Positions 36,795 through 45,576 of a stretch of DNA of 64,000 nt are shown in pieces; the stretch's first letter is position 1; every line of letters starts with the position of its first letter. Both the position numbers and the translations under genes were made by a program. This DNA is from Paenibacillus chondroitinus NBRC 15376 (GTDB taxonomy: Bacteria; Bacillota; Bacilli; Paenibacillales; NBRC-103111). The notes below the pieces were generated by a model. That model was not told the origin of the DNA and made no database searches. It saw nothing but the letters and a program-made list of their open reading frames with translations. The stretch lies in assembly GCF_004000765.1 (NCBI RefSeq), contig NZ_BILW01000006.1, forward strand, positions 62,001 through 126,000. The letters are read 5' to 3'.

Positions 36795-36804
36795 ATTCAT
36801 TAGC

Positions 36805-38142
36805 TTATAAGTAATTTAGAAGATCAAGGATCATAATTCCTAGCATGCAAACAATAAGCAAATAAGCACCATTGTCTTTTAATCCGACACCAATACTCGA
36901 TTTTTTCACCAAAGTGCTAACCAAAAGATTGATTGGATTTACAGGACTCAATACGGAGGAAGCAGACCAAGCCATCATGATGACCATCGCGATAATTTCT
37001 TTGGACGTGCCAAGCATCGCCGGATCCATTTGGGTAGCCAAGACACTCACCACAACTAGCTGATGGATTCCCACAAACGTCACACAAACCATGGTGATGA
37101 GAATAAATAAAGCAAAGAGTAAGAAAGATTTCTGCGCGAGATGAGTCATGAAAACATTAATCCCCTGACCAAAGACGGTACCTTTGAGCGATTGGCTGAA
37201 GAACCCGGCACTAATATACATGATAATTTCATTATTCATAATGGGAACGGCTTTGTCCCGGTAATCCACGAGATGATGCTTCAACGAACCCCACTGTTTG
37301 GAAAATAGCCCCCAGATGCCGGGAAAAAGAATCGATAGCAGGCTGACGATGACGAGCATGGACCAATGAGTGATGGATTCTGTTGCTATCGTTACGACCA
37401 TAATGGAAAGGATCATATAGGCCAAAATCTTTATCCTTTTGCGGTGATCCGGCGTTATGACCTCCCGATAATCCCCTTCTACATCAAAATTTTGTTTTTT
37501 TGCCCAGATTCCAAACATGAAATTGCCGATCAATAAAAATAAAACAGCAATACCAAATCCATAGGACATATAGTCTTTAACAGAAACGTGCAGATACAAT
37601 AAAGTGACACCTACGGCTGCATAATAGGGTGACCATAAAATGGTCGTTGAAAATCCGATGAGGTATGCTTTGGACAGGAAAGTGGGCTTCAAACGTAACC
37701 CCTTTATTAATTCATCCAGAATGCGAATAGCCCCGATATTCAATAAAGGACCGAGAAAAAACAGAACTGTAGAAATCCCCATAAACATTTTCCGAGGATG
37801 GTTTTGGTATCGTTTAAGATACAGCAAAATAGACTCAAAAAACCCACCCATTTTCAGTGGTATCGATAATAAAGGCACAAGCACTAGGAGGGTAAGCAAA
37901 GAAAGGTTGGCCGTAATCCCTTCCGCAGCTGCACCTATTCCCTGCCCTTTCGTATAGTTTAAAGCAAGGCCGGCAGCAAACATAAAGACACTAAAGAATC
38001 GCGGAACCTTCTTGGCCAGCGTTACACTACCCAGAAAGGCAATGGTTGCCATAATCGCCAAAATATATTGAAATGACTGAAAATGAACAAAATATTGAAT
38101 CAAAAATAAAAGACACATTCCAAGAATAAAGTTACTTCTCAC
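36805..38142 (-). CDS. Polytopic permease (ion-transporter-like, possibly organic-acid transporter)
   Basis: 445-residue protein with about 11-12 membrane segments and short hydrophilic loops, similar in plan to ion-transporter-superfamily permeases for dicarboxylates or to antiporters. The specific family is not recognised with confidence. The start is GTG 38142, because a near-perfect AGAGGTGAT ribosome site lies 6 bases before it; the TTG 38163 frame start would place that site inside the coding region. A GntR-like operator (ATTGTATACAAT) lies 49 bases upstream. R/S repeats flank the gene, suggesting it arrived or was rearranged as a unit. Confidence 0.8.
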   Translation of the reverse strand: MRSNFILGMCLLFLIQYFVHFQSFQYILAIMATIAFLGSVTLAKKVPRFFSVFMFAAGLALNYTKGQGIGAAAEGITANLSLLTLLVLVPLLSIPLKMGGFFESILLYLKRYQNHPRKMFMGISTVLFFLGPLLNIGAIRILDELIKGLRLKPTFLSKAYLIGFSTTILWSPYYAAVGVTLLYLHVSVKDYMSYGFGIAVLFLLIGNFMFGIWAKKQNFDVEGDYREVITPDHRKRIKILAYMILSIMVVTIATESITHWSMLVIVSLLSILFPGIWGLFSKQWGSLKHHLVDYRDKAVPIMNNEIIMYISAGFFSQSLKGTVFGQGINVFMTHLAQKSFLLFALFILITMVCVTFVGIHQLVVVSVLATQMDPAMLGTSKEIIAMVIMMAWSASSVLSPVNPINLLVSTLVKKSSIGVGLKDNGAYLLIVCMLGIMILDLLNYL

Positions 38143-38190
38143 CGAAAGATCACCTCTCTTCAAAATGGATTGTTCAAATCTAAATGGTAT

Positions 38191-38202
38191 ATTGTATACA
38201 AT
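38191..38202. promoter_or_regulatory. Palindromic operator ATTGTATACAAT (GntR/FadR-like)
   Basis: Perfect 12-bp palindrome with the TTGTATACAA core typical of GntR-family (FCD subgroup) regulators of organic-acid uptake. Located just upstream of the permease start. No GntR gene is in the window. Confidence 0.5.
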
Positions 38203-38474
38203 TAGGAAATTTACTTTTATTCTAAAGGATAGTCCATTTTTTCGTCAATGCAATATTAAATTTTCACCTTGAACAAGATGTGGAAGATCCCTTACACGTA
38301 TGACGAATTTATACATCAAAAAATATGTATTTAATTACCGACACCAAAGAAACCGATCCGAATTTGATCCGAGAGCAGTTTAAGATGCTCGTGGATACCG
38401 TGAATCAAACAGGAGACCCTTCCCTGTTCCATCGAATTATTCCTCAAATCTGAGGGTTTGCCAATGGGTGAATT

Positions 38475-38693
38475 ATGCCAAATGGGAGAAAGGCTCGGTA
38501 CCGGGATAGTTCTATGGTATTCGCTAGATTTATCCACGAAAGGTTCAAATTGCAAAACTTACGAAACCTTCAAGACAAACATGTTGTAGATTTTATAAAA
38601 CAACGGCAGGAGGAAGGGATAGCTCCTGAGGCTAGAAAAGAAGAACAACCTATTGAGGGTAATTTTTCCAATGTCCACCTAACAGACGTTTGA
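38475..38693 (+). pseudogene. Tyrosine recombinase N-terminal fragment
   Basis: 72 residues of which FARFIHERFKLQNLRNLQDK then VVDFIKQRQEEGIA resemble the SAM-like DNA-binding arm at the start of phage-type integrases. The catalytic domain (Arg-His-Arg-Tyr) is absent because the frame ends at 38693. A short upstream frame (38325-38453) shows no clear family. Marks a decayed mobile element next to repeats R and S. Confidence 0.5.
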
Positions 38694-38729
38694 CAACTAC
38701 AAAACTTCGACGAACAGTTTTTTGCCGAA

Positions 38730-38760
38730 CTCCCATGAAAATTAAATCCGCTAAAAAATC
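38730..38760. repeat. Repeat R, copy 2
   Basis: Same 31 bases as 36421-36451. Confidence 0.85.
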
Positions 38761-38761
38761 C

Positions 38762-38815
38762 CCCCATTTTCATCATCTGTGGTGCGGCGCTTGCGATGCA
38801 TGTATGGCTAACGGG
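38762..38815. repeat. Repeat S, copy 2
   Basis: Differs from 36741-36794 at two positions; here it abuts repeat R directly. Confidence 0.85.
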
Positions 38816-38846
38816 CAGTAGAGCGTGGTGGGAGGGCTATTTATTA

Positions 38847-39062
38847 TCAGCTTAAAAACCAATTGATATATGTAATGATTTTATAATGCAGAAGCAACGA
38901 TTCAAGCAAAAGGAGCAAAATTACATATCCCGAGCCAACTAATACTTTACTAAAAGGCGTTTGGTAAGCAAGGAGTAAGTGGAGAAAAAATAATACTACA
39001 AAGGGAATTGTGACACTGCGATATAACAAAAATGCGAGATTGAATATAGAGGGAATTACCTT
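38847..39062 (-). pseudogene. C-terminal fragment of a membrane protein
   Basis: Reverse-strand frame of about 72 residues (VIPSIFNLAFLLYRSVTIPF, then two strongly hydrophobic stretches) with no start codon or ribosome site at its beginning; a stop lies just before. Probably the tail of a deleted gene. Downstream, an element TTGAGCTAACAGTGAACGATAG (39134-39165) with a hairpin is of the same kind as at 36353. Confidence 0.4.
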
Positions 39063-39340
39063 TTCCTAAAATACATATCATGCTGTTACCCTAACTGAGT
39101 GGCATTTAGCAGATATGATATTATAAAAAATCATTGAGCTAACAGTGAACGATAGTTCAATAAAATAGCGGCAGTCTAGGAACATTATTTTTCAGTCTAG
39201 GCTATCGCTGTTTCTGTTTCAAGCCAGTCTAATAATTATTAAGTTCATTACACGTACTCAATTAATGTTAATTTCTAGCATACAAATATTATTGTGTTGT
39301 TTGTTAAATTAGCATCGACCGAGTCTCGGGGAGGAGTACC

Positions 39341-40114
39341 ATGGAATTTGTAAGCAATCAAGTTCAGCATGTGCAAACCATGAATCACGTCATCGATGTG
39401 ATGAGGCAGCGACTTCATGTTTTCCAGGAGTCTGGAGACCATCGTGCCGTATTTCACCGTGTCTATTTGTTGATGACACAAGAGATGCAAAAGCGTCTAG
39501 CATCCGGCTTTTTCCAAGATACCGTTTGGATGGAGCGTGTTTTAGTAGGCTTTGCGAAGTTCTACTTCAATGCAATGGATGTTTACGAGGCAGGGCTACC
39601 CTGTTCACCTGCATGGGAGCTTGCTTTTCGTGAGGCTGCTGTCAAATATGGTTTCGTGCTGCAGGATGCTTTACTTGGCATCAACGCGCACATCAATAAT
39701 GACCTGCCCTTGGCACTGTATATGATACTGAGCGAGGACCAAGCATGGCCTGATGCACGAATTATGCTAAAGCGCCGCCGAGATCATGAACTTATCAACG
39801 ACGTTTTGGCAGATTTGGTGGATCAAGTTCAAGACGAGTTGACGCTGCATTATGCCCGCTTAATCGGCGTTATAGACCGAATAATGTGGCGTAGGGATGA
39901 GTCATTATCCAAATTCATTCTGACTCACTGCAGAACCACGGTGTGGCACAATACCGAGCTTTTACTAGACGCTTCTAATGAGGAGCAGTGGGTCATTGAG
40001 CGGCGGCGAATTGAACGCGATGCGTATGCAATTGGACAGAAGGTCGCCTATTACCGCCCCTTTCGATTTATGAAAAAACTCGCTCCGTTGTCCAGGCGAG
40101 GGCGTTGGTTCTAA
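39341..40114 (+). CDS. DUF5995-family protein
   Basis: 257-residue protein of the DUF5995 family, recognised by the helical segments WMERVLVGFAKFYFNAMDVY, AWELAFREA and LLGINAHINNDLPLALY. Function unknown. GGGGAGGAG precedes ATG 39341, so translation is likely. No signal peptide or membrane segment; contains a basic, Trp-containing C-terminus. Stands alone. Confidence 0.88.
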   Translation: MEFVSNQVQHVQTMNHVIDVMRQRLHVFQESGDHRAVFHRVYLLMTQEMQKRLASGFFQDTVWMERVLVGFAKFYFNAMDVYEAGLPCSPAWELAFREAAVKYGFVLQDALLGINAHINNDLPLALYMILSEDQAWPDARIMLKRRRDHELINDVLADLVDQVQDELTLHYARLIGVIDRIMWRRDESLSKFILTHCRTTVWHNTELLLDASNEEQWVIERRRIERDAYAIGQKVAYYRPFRFMKKLAPLSRRGRWF

Positions 40115-40519
40115 GCTTCTGTAGGAGGCAAGACAATTATAGTCTCTCGAACAGTCTATATTCAATTGGCGATCACATTCCCGATCATTAAATTTCTCAA
40201 TGTTTATATGTCGATTGATAAATAAGGATTTGTTATTATAGTTGTCGTATATATCCAATAACACAAAAGTGTCTACATAAACCATTACGAAAAAGCTTGA
40301 GAAACCAAATTTTATTTTTTATGTATGGTAAGTTGTGTCAGAGGAAAATGCACAATTTTTCGCTTCTTGAATTATTAACAATAACGCAACAGTAAGTGCA
40401 CGTACATTCCAATCGGGAAAACGAAGAGACAGCCCTTTACTGTGACATTTCTCACAGCATTCTCCTTACGAGATTTGGTAACCTAAACAGAGAAGTTAAA
40501 ATAGGGAGTTGATCTGACT
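40115..40519. other. Intergenic region, nothing recognised
   Basis: 405 bases, AT-rich, without a frame that has both a start and a ribosome site. A short inverted repeat GTGAcatttcTCAC is at about 40441-40454. Confidence 0.5.
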
Positions 40520-40810
40520 GTGAAAAAAGAAATTACCATCCATTTCAAAGTCATTCATCATGACAGAACTTCTTTGCTTAGAGGCATTATTTTCTTAGAG
40601 GAAAAACAGAAACCGACCTTGGCGGACTACCAGCAATGTCTTATGGATTGCGGTCATCAGATTGTACTCATCGATAAAGAGCATGTTATCTTTAAAGCTT
40701 CTAAGCCGGGAGAAGACTATCTGATTCATGTTCTAGATGAAGAAGAAAACGGCCTTCGAGATGTTATTATAGAAAATTTAGCAAAAAACTTGCTGAAAAC
40801 AAAATTTTGA
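40520..40810 (+). CDS. Small hypothetical protein
   Basis: 96-residue soluble protein starting at GTG 40520 with GGGAG about 11 bases upstream. Sequence alternates charged beta-like segments (KEITIHFKVIHHD, HVIFKASKPGEDYLIHVLDEE). No family recognised. An overlapping reverse-strand frame (40726-40959) is not supported. Confidence 0.5.
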   Translation: MKKEITIHFKVIHHDRTSLLRGIIFLEEKQKPTLADYQQCLMDCGHQIVLIDKEHVIFKASKPGEDYLIHVLDEEENGLRDVIIENLAKNLLKTKF

Positions 40811-41075
40811 TTTCTCTGTAATTTCGGTTTCCTTCTCCACGTTTTAATCATATTTCCGTCTGCAATGATCCTAAGCCACATTTCGTGCTTAATTGATTCG
40901 CTGAATCCCAATTGCTTCGCTAGTGACGACAGAAGCAGCTCTGCCAGTTTTGTTTCCAATTCTTCCGGTCAATATTACATTTAAACATTACTTCCTAAAA
41001 TTTTAACTGGGATTCGGTATGGGAGATTGAAGATAGCCATATGTTTGTTTTAGATACTAATGGAGGTGTTCTAGA

Positions 41076-41672
41076 ATGAAAATGGGTTCTGTAAAACTTC
41101 AAGAAAAGAATGTAATAGTTCCAGAAAATCCCGTATCCCGCTTTTTGCTTAGCGATACCCGAGCAGCTTGGATCTGGTTGGTAATCCGTTTATATGTGGG
41201 ATATGAGTGGATCCAGGCGGGGTGGCACAAAATAACCGCCGACACATGGGTAGGAGCCAAAAGCGGAGTTGCTCTTGAAAGTTTTGTCAAAGGCGCTTTG
41301 ACGAAAGCCGAGAGCGGTAAGGATGTTACCGGGTGGTACGCTACCTTTCTGCAAGATGTCGTCCTTTCTCACTCCAAATTGTTTGCTTACATGGTGGCCT
41401 ATGGGGAAGTACTGGTAGGACTCGGTCTAATCCTTGGCCTTCTTACCGGAATTGCAGCATTTTTTGGTGGAATGATGAATGCCAGTTATTTGTTTGCCGG
41501 CACTTTAAGTAGCAATCCACTACTATTTGTTTTAGCGACTTGGCTCGTGCTAGCATGGAAAATTGGCGGTTGGTATGGGCTTGACCGCTGGGCACTCCGA
41601 TACTTGGGCACACCATGGCATAGCCGAAGCTCGTCACCGACAAAAAGAAGCGCAGCGCGAGAAATCCAGTAA
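41076..41672 (+). CDS. DoxX-family membrane protein
   Basis: 198-residue protein with four membrane segments, RLYVGYEWIQAGWHKI at the start and YGEVLVGLGLILGLLTG in the middle, as in DoxX/thiosulfate:quinone-oxidoreductase-like proteins. GGAGGTG lies 8 bases before ATG 41076. Often linked to oxidative stress handling in other bacteria. The Arg/Ser-rich C-terminal tail is cytoplasmic. Confidence 0.9.
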   Translation: MKMGSVKLQEKNVIVPENPVSRFLLSDTRAAWIWLVIRLYVGYEWIQAGWHKITADTWVGAKSGVALESFVKGALTKAESGKDVTGWYATFLQDVVLSHSKLFAYMVAYGEVLVGLGLILGLLTGIAAFFGGMMNASYLFAGTLSSNPLLFVLATWLVLAWKIGGWYGLDRWALRYLGTPWHSRSSSPTKRSAAREIQ

Positions 41673-41759
41673 AATCTATAATGTAGGGAAATTTGAAATA
41701 TATTTAGTTCAATAGGAGGCTTACCCCGCAATCAATGCGGGGGTTTGCGTTCTTTCGGA

Positions 41760-41897
41760 CAAGATAACCCCCAGTATAAAGAAGGTTTTTATTCGAGTCA
41801 TATGTTTCATAAGCTTGTAAATGCTTATTTTGGAATTACAGAATGGAAAGATTATTACGATGAAATGTTATGGGAACAGAATAAAAAGAGCGATTGA
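41760..41897 (+). pseudogene. C-terminal fragment of an unidentified gene
   Basis: Frame of 45 codons with good aromatic composition (MFHKLVNAYFGITEWKDYYD) but no start codon at its beginning and no ribosome site. A GC hairpin (CCCCGCAATCAATGCGGGG, 41724-41742) precedes it. The next 480 bases, to 42378, show only an element TTGAACTAACGTAAACTATAG (41894-41923) with a hairpin GGGAGCA / TGCTCCC and a terminator. Confidence 0.4.
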
Positions 41898-42340
41898 ACT
41901 AACGTAAACTATAGCACAATAAATAGGGAGCAAATTACCGAGGCAACTGCTCCCTGTTTTCATTAAAGTAACGGGCAGGTTAAACATTCACCTAGAATTA
42001 GAAAGTTATAAACCTACTACCTACGACTTTTATTAATTTTATCGCTAACTTTTCTAATTAGATGACTGGGAGAAAGTGAGGTTGGCATGAAGCTAACGAA
42101 GCACGAGAGTTCAATGACAAAATATGAGAAGGCTGCCGACGATCAATGTTCTGCAGTCTTCTCAGCTAACTGGCAGCATAATTCGACTTGCTGAACAAGT
42201 GCACCGCGCTGCAGTTGACGACTGCGACTACCCCGGCATCATGTTTCATTCAGCACACAGCTCCTTTCCATATATCGGTTTAAGTATACACGTGTTTTCT
42301 TTTTAAGGAACACGAGTGATCCAAATCGGAGTCTCTCCGC

Positions 42341-42370
42341 ATAAAAAAAGCGCTCCATAAAGGAGCGCTT
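42341..42370 (-). terminator. Terminator of the YabE-like gene
   Basis: Stem AAGCGCTCC / GGAGCGCTT with a 5-base loop; on the reverse strand a T run follows. Confidence 0.9.
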
Positions 42371-42378
42371 ATGCAGAC

Positions 42379-43518
42379 TTATTCGAGCGACGGCTTTTGG
42401 GGACCGATAACGTATACTGTAACGCCGCGTTTTACGCCGAAGCGCTTCGCATACGATTCGCTTTCGTAATATACGTCAATTTTTTGTCCCTTTATCGCAC
42501 TTCCGGTATCCTCCGCCCGGCGGAATCCGATCCCTTCGATATAAACCCACCATCCGAGCGGAATGATGTTGGGATCGACGGCAATCGTACGCCCCTCCGT
42601 AACATGCCTACCTGTGAAAGTGACGCCGTATTCCGCATCTCCGCTGCTTTTCCCCGTTGAAGCAACGCCTGCCGTATACGCGGTCAAAGTTATATTTTTC
42701 ATGATTTGTTTGACGGGAAATGTAACGCCATTCTTGGAAACTTGTCTCGACGCATCCGCCGATGCGGAGAGCGCGCTTACCGGCTTCTGCGTTCCCACTA
42801 CGACAATTTTTTTTACGCTCTCCGCGCTTACGGATGTATCCTCTATCGTTTCTGTGACCAACGCGCCGTCTTCGAACAGGGTTATTTTATTTTTCAGCAG
42901 CACGCCTTTCTTGCCTTCTTGGATCGTTTGTTCTTTGCCGGCAGCTACATTCGGGTCGTACTTCGTTTCTACTTGATATTGAATCGGTTCGGCGACTTCA
43001 TTGATTGTCTTATGAACTCTGACAACCTTAATCGCCGTATTCTCGGACACGCTTGCATTTAGATCGGGAGTAACCTTATCGAGATTTCCGAGAGTGACGT
43101 TCAAGTCCTGCAGAGCACGTTCCACCGTCTTTCCGGTCGTGTACATCTTCTTTGTCTCGCCGTCGGCGGTCAACTGAACCGACACGGTATGATCAATGGT
43201 AACGCGTTCTGCGTTCGCGAGTTTCGAATCCGGAGATGCGGAGAGACGATCTTGCGCCCCGACGGCAATTCCTTGTTCTTCGAGAAACCGTTCCATCACC
43301 CATTGTCGAGTATATACTTTCTTCTCTTGCCCGTTTACTACCAAGGTAACGTACCTCGCAGACGTACCGTAGAGCAGCAGCAACAATGCGGAAATGCTCA
43401 GAACAGATAGGCATGCAGTAATCATAATGAATCTCAAATTTTCATGCTTCCATCGCAATGCAAAGGACATGCCGGATGATCGCTGTAATTGGGTCTTCTC
43501 ATCTCTGAATGCTCCCAT
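42379..43518 (-). CDS. YabE-like 3D-domain cell-wall protein (DUF348, G5, 3D)
   Basis: 379-residue secreted or membrane-anchored wall protein of the resuscitation/muralytic class. Membrane segment about 30-52, two DUF348 modules (about 55-95 and 110-150; VVNGQEKKVYTR), a G5 domain (about 160-240), and the 3D domain (about 275-379) with TAYTAG near the start and the Asp residues in AVDPNIIPLG and GSAIKGQKIDVYY. GGAGG lies 9 bases before ATG 43518. Controlled by the c-di-AMP riboswitch upstream, so it is probably a peptidoglycan lytic enzyme under turgor/osmotic control. Confidence 0.93.
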   Translation of the reverse strand: MGAFRDEKTQLQRSSGMSFALRWKHENLRFIMITACLSVLSISALLLLLYGTSARYVTLVVNGQEKKVYTRQWVMERFLEEQGIAVGAQDRLSASPDSKLANAERVTIDHTVSVQLTADGETKKMYTTGKTVERALQDLNVTLGNLDKVTPDLNASVSENTAIKVVRVHKTINEVAEPIQYQVETKYDPNVAAGKEQTIQEGKKGVLLKNKITLFEDGALVTETIEDTSVSAESVKKIVVVGTQKPVSALSASADASRQVSKNGVTFPVKQIMKNITLTAYTAGVASTGKSSGDAEYGVTFTGRHVTEGRTIAVDPNIIPLGWWVYIEGIGFRRAEDTGSAIKGQKIDVYYESESYAKRFGVKRGVTVYVIGPQKPSLE

Positions 43519-43643
43519 TTGCTCGGTCCTCCTTCAAGCCCGCCATCCGCGTGTAACGCATGACACATGACGTGACTTTCGTTTTTTGTTAGTAATCGTA
43601 GATAGGCTTGTCCATTCACCTTCTTGAATGAGTTTATATGAAA

Positions 43644-43682
43644 CGAAAAAAGACCGCAGAAGAAGAGGTTCTTCCCGCGGCC
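43644..43682 (-). terminator. Expression-platform terminator between riboswitch and YabE-like gene
   Basis: On the reverse strand GGCCGC-GGGAAGAA pairs with TTCTTCTGCGGTC and TTTTTT follows. Its place between aptamer and gene implies transcription termination when c-di-AMP is bound (OFF switch). Confidence 0.75.
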
Positions 43683-43726
43683 TTATTCCAATGAATAAAT
43701 GACACGACAACCGGTACCTCTCTTCA

Positions 43727-43880
43727 CGCTTACGAGGTTAGCTGACGGATTCGACGAGAGAGTCGCCCAACTCGGAAGAGACGATTTCATTTCGGACAAG
43801 CAGCCCGAAAATGGTCTATTCCAAGATTCACCCTAAAACATTGGTTCCCCCGTTTTCCTTACGGAAACTAAGCGATTCGA
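43727..43880 (-). ncRNA. c-di-AMP (ydaO/yuaA-type) riboswitch 1
   Basis: Reverse-strand aptamer with the conserved blocks GGGGGAACCAAT, GGGTGAATC and CCGTCAGCTAACCTCGTAAG, closed by P1 strands CGCTTA (5') and TAAGCG (3'). These match the ydaO motif. Precedes the YabE-like gene. Confidence 0.92.
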
Positions 43881-44054
43881 AATTATCGATATATCAAGTT
43901 ATTCCACAATATTATGTAGAACTCAAAATTTAAGAACCGTGAAACACCCATTTCATAAAGGCCAAGCTTGCGGCATAATCCGTTTTCGGATTCGTTACTG
44001 AGCATTCCGCCGAAAACATGCCGGAATAGCCCAGGACTGCCATTTATATTGGTT

Positions 44055-44825
44055 TTAAGGTTCTAGGATATAGACATTAACGTCTTGAATGCCGAAATTG
44101 GATACCTTTTGTACACTTCCAGGAAGGAAAATATCAATGCGATTCCCTTTTATTGTGCTTCCTTGATCGGTAGCGTAAGCAATCAAACCGTCACTAGGCA
44201 AATCCTTGTCAATGTCATTATAACCGGTAATCAAAACCTTGGATCCCATTGGAATAATAGATGGATCTACAGCTATAGTTCCCAATTTTAGAAGATTTCC
44301 ATAGTAATCAACAGGTCCCCAGCCATTTTCAGAGGGATCACTAGAGTAAGCAGTAGCTTTCACCGAAATCTTCTTTTTAAAAGCGATAGCTTGTCTTGCA
44401 ACCAATATGGAGTTAGGGGATGCCGATGTGGAAGATACACTAACAGTCTTCCCTATAGATGCTGCAGGCAGCGTCAAAACTATACCAGGGTATAAATTAT
44501 TTGGATCGACTTTAGGATTGGCTGCCATAAGCTGATCTAAAGGAAGCTGCAGCTTTTTAGCTATGATCCAGAATGTATCTCCATCCTTTACGGTGTAGCG
44601 TAGATCTGGTAGATTTACAAGTTCCCCTGGCTGCAGATTCAACGGATTAATGTTTGGATTTGCTTTTAGAATCGATGGTAACGGAATTTTGTTAGCACTT
44701 GCAATTTTCCATAAAGTATCCTGGGGTTTTGCCTGATAAGTAGAGGCGAACGCAGGGGTTCCAAGGCTAGTAATAGAAAGCCCTACTGCTAGACCGAAGA
44801 TTGTTTTCTTAAAATGTCGTTTCAT
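44055..44825 (-). CDS. LysM and 3D-domain cell-wall protein
   Basis: 256-residue secreted protein. Signal peptide about 1-28 (AFA-S cleavage), two LysM peptidoglycan-binding modules (about 30-73 YQAKPQDTLWKIASANKI and 75-119 YTVKDGDTFWIIAKKL), and a 3D domain (about 150-256) with VKATAYSSDP, AVDPSIIPMG and GSTIKGNRIDIFL. GGAGGAGC precedes ATG 44825. A second c-di-AMP riboswitch lies directly upstream and ends almost at the ribosome site. Likely a peptidoglycan-cleaving enzyme. Confidence 0.94.
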   Translation of the reverse strand: MKRHFKKTIFGLAVGLSITSLGTPAFASTYQAKPQDTLWKIASANKIPLPSILKANPNINPLNLQPGELVNLPDLRYTVKDGDTFWIIAKKLQLPLDQLMAANPKVDPNNLYPGIVLTLPAASIGKTVSVSSTSASPNSILVARQAIAFKKKISVKATAYSSDPSENGWGPVDYYGNLLKLGTIAVDPSIIPMGSKVLITGYNDIDKDLPSDGLIAYATDQGSTIKGNRIDIFLPGSVQKVSNFGIQDVNVYILEP

Positions 44826-44842
44826 GATGCTCCTCCTTTTAA

Positions 44843-44985
44843 TAAGCCTGCGAGGTTAGTTGTCGGGTTTGGGATGAGGATACATCCCCTCGTCAATGCG
44901 ATTCACCCCAAGACGCAACTACGTCATAAAGCTCCCCCGCACTTTGGAATTATGTTTAGTTCTTCCAGAGTTTTGGCATTTTTCA
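44843..44985 (-). ncRNA. c-di-AMP (ydaO/yuaA-type) riboswitch 2
   Basis: Reverse-strand conserved blocks GCGGGGGAGC, TTGGGGTGAATCGC and CCCGACAACTAACCTCGCAGG match the ydaO motif. No intervening terminator is visible and the ribosome site follows within about 10 bases, so control may be at translation or through P1 alone. The 5' boundary is approximate. Confidence 0.88.
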
Positions 44986-45029
44986 TAAAACATCGTAACA
45001 TAAGTATTTTTTCATTAATATGTAATTAG

Positions 45030-45576
45030 TGGTAAAAATATAGAATAAGACCAATAAGCTGTAAATTTTAGTAGAGATAAATTCGGACGTCATAGAAAGT
45101 TCTGATACTCCTACCCTATTACAGGTGGGTGAGGTTGCAGTTATCACTACTAATTTTATTATTTTATTTTGCTTGTATTGGTACTTCGTCTAAGTCGAAG
45201 AAAGACATTATTAAAAATGATCTAAATAGTTTTCGTTCATCTAACGAGAAACAGTTTTATACTGAAGGCTGTCAAAAGAACGGCAGCCTTCGTTGGAATG
45301 ACGATATTTTGGGATCTGACTATACATATTTGGTCATGGATAAAGCAAGGCAAGTTGTAATAACCGTCTAAGTGTTCTGTTCTATTGGACGGTTATCGGT
45401 CAAAAGAAGCGATATCACTAATAGATTTCGTACATAGTCGGAAAAATCAGACCCAATATTTGAAATCAATTGAAAATGACCTAAAATATTCAGAATGTAA
45501 CGAAAACTATGAAAGGATAAAGAATACAACTGATAGGAAAGAAGGAAGGAAGGAAGGAAGGAAGGGATGAGTAAGA
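45030..45576. other. Low-information region with possible broken gene
   Basis: Two short + strand frames (45129-45371 and 45385-45570) lie end to end without ribosome sites. The first contains a terminator-like hairpin GAAGGCTG / CAGCCTTC (45263-45291). They may be remains of one gene; no family is recognised. Confidence 0.35.
45541..45566 (+). repeat. GAAG tetranucleotide tract (6 units)
   Basis: Six GAAG units then GGGATGAG, ending about 12 bases before the start of the following gene. The tract itself offers many Shine-Dalgarno-like positions and is prone to slippage. Confidence 0.9.

Larger units (their letters stand above)
36344..36804. other. Repeat-rich intergenic region
   Basis: No convincing gene. 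It holds an element TTGAGCTAATGGTAAACGATAG... at 36353-36386 with a terminator hairpin AGGCTGC / GCAGCCT (36390-36414). Repeat R follows (36421-36451), also found at 38730-38760, and repeat S (36741-36794), also found at 38762-38815. The 36505-36717 stretch has G/C-rich segments that could fold (GGGAGCGACAATC, CGACCTTCCTCTCCCAGCC) and may be a mobile-element remnant. The two R/S sets lie on either side of the permease gene. Confidence 0.6.

Noticed and set aside
38325-38453. 42-residue frame upstream of the integrase fragment
   Set aside because: Shows no family and no ribosome site; could belong to the decayed mobile element but cannot be supported as a gene.
40726-40959. Reverse-strand frame of 77 residues
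   Set aside because: Overlaps the 3' end of the hypothetical gene at 40520 by 85 bases, no clear ribosome site and no known family.
45129-45371. 80-residue frame with hydrophobic start
   Set aside because: No ribosome site at a proper distance and a terminator-like hairpin lies within it; treated as part of an unassigned region.
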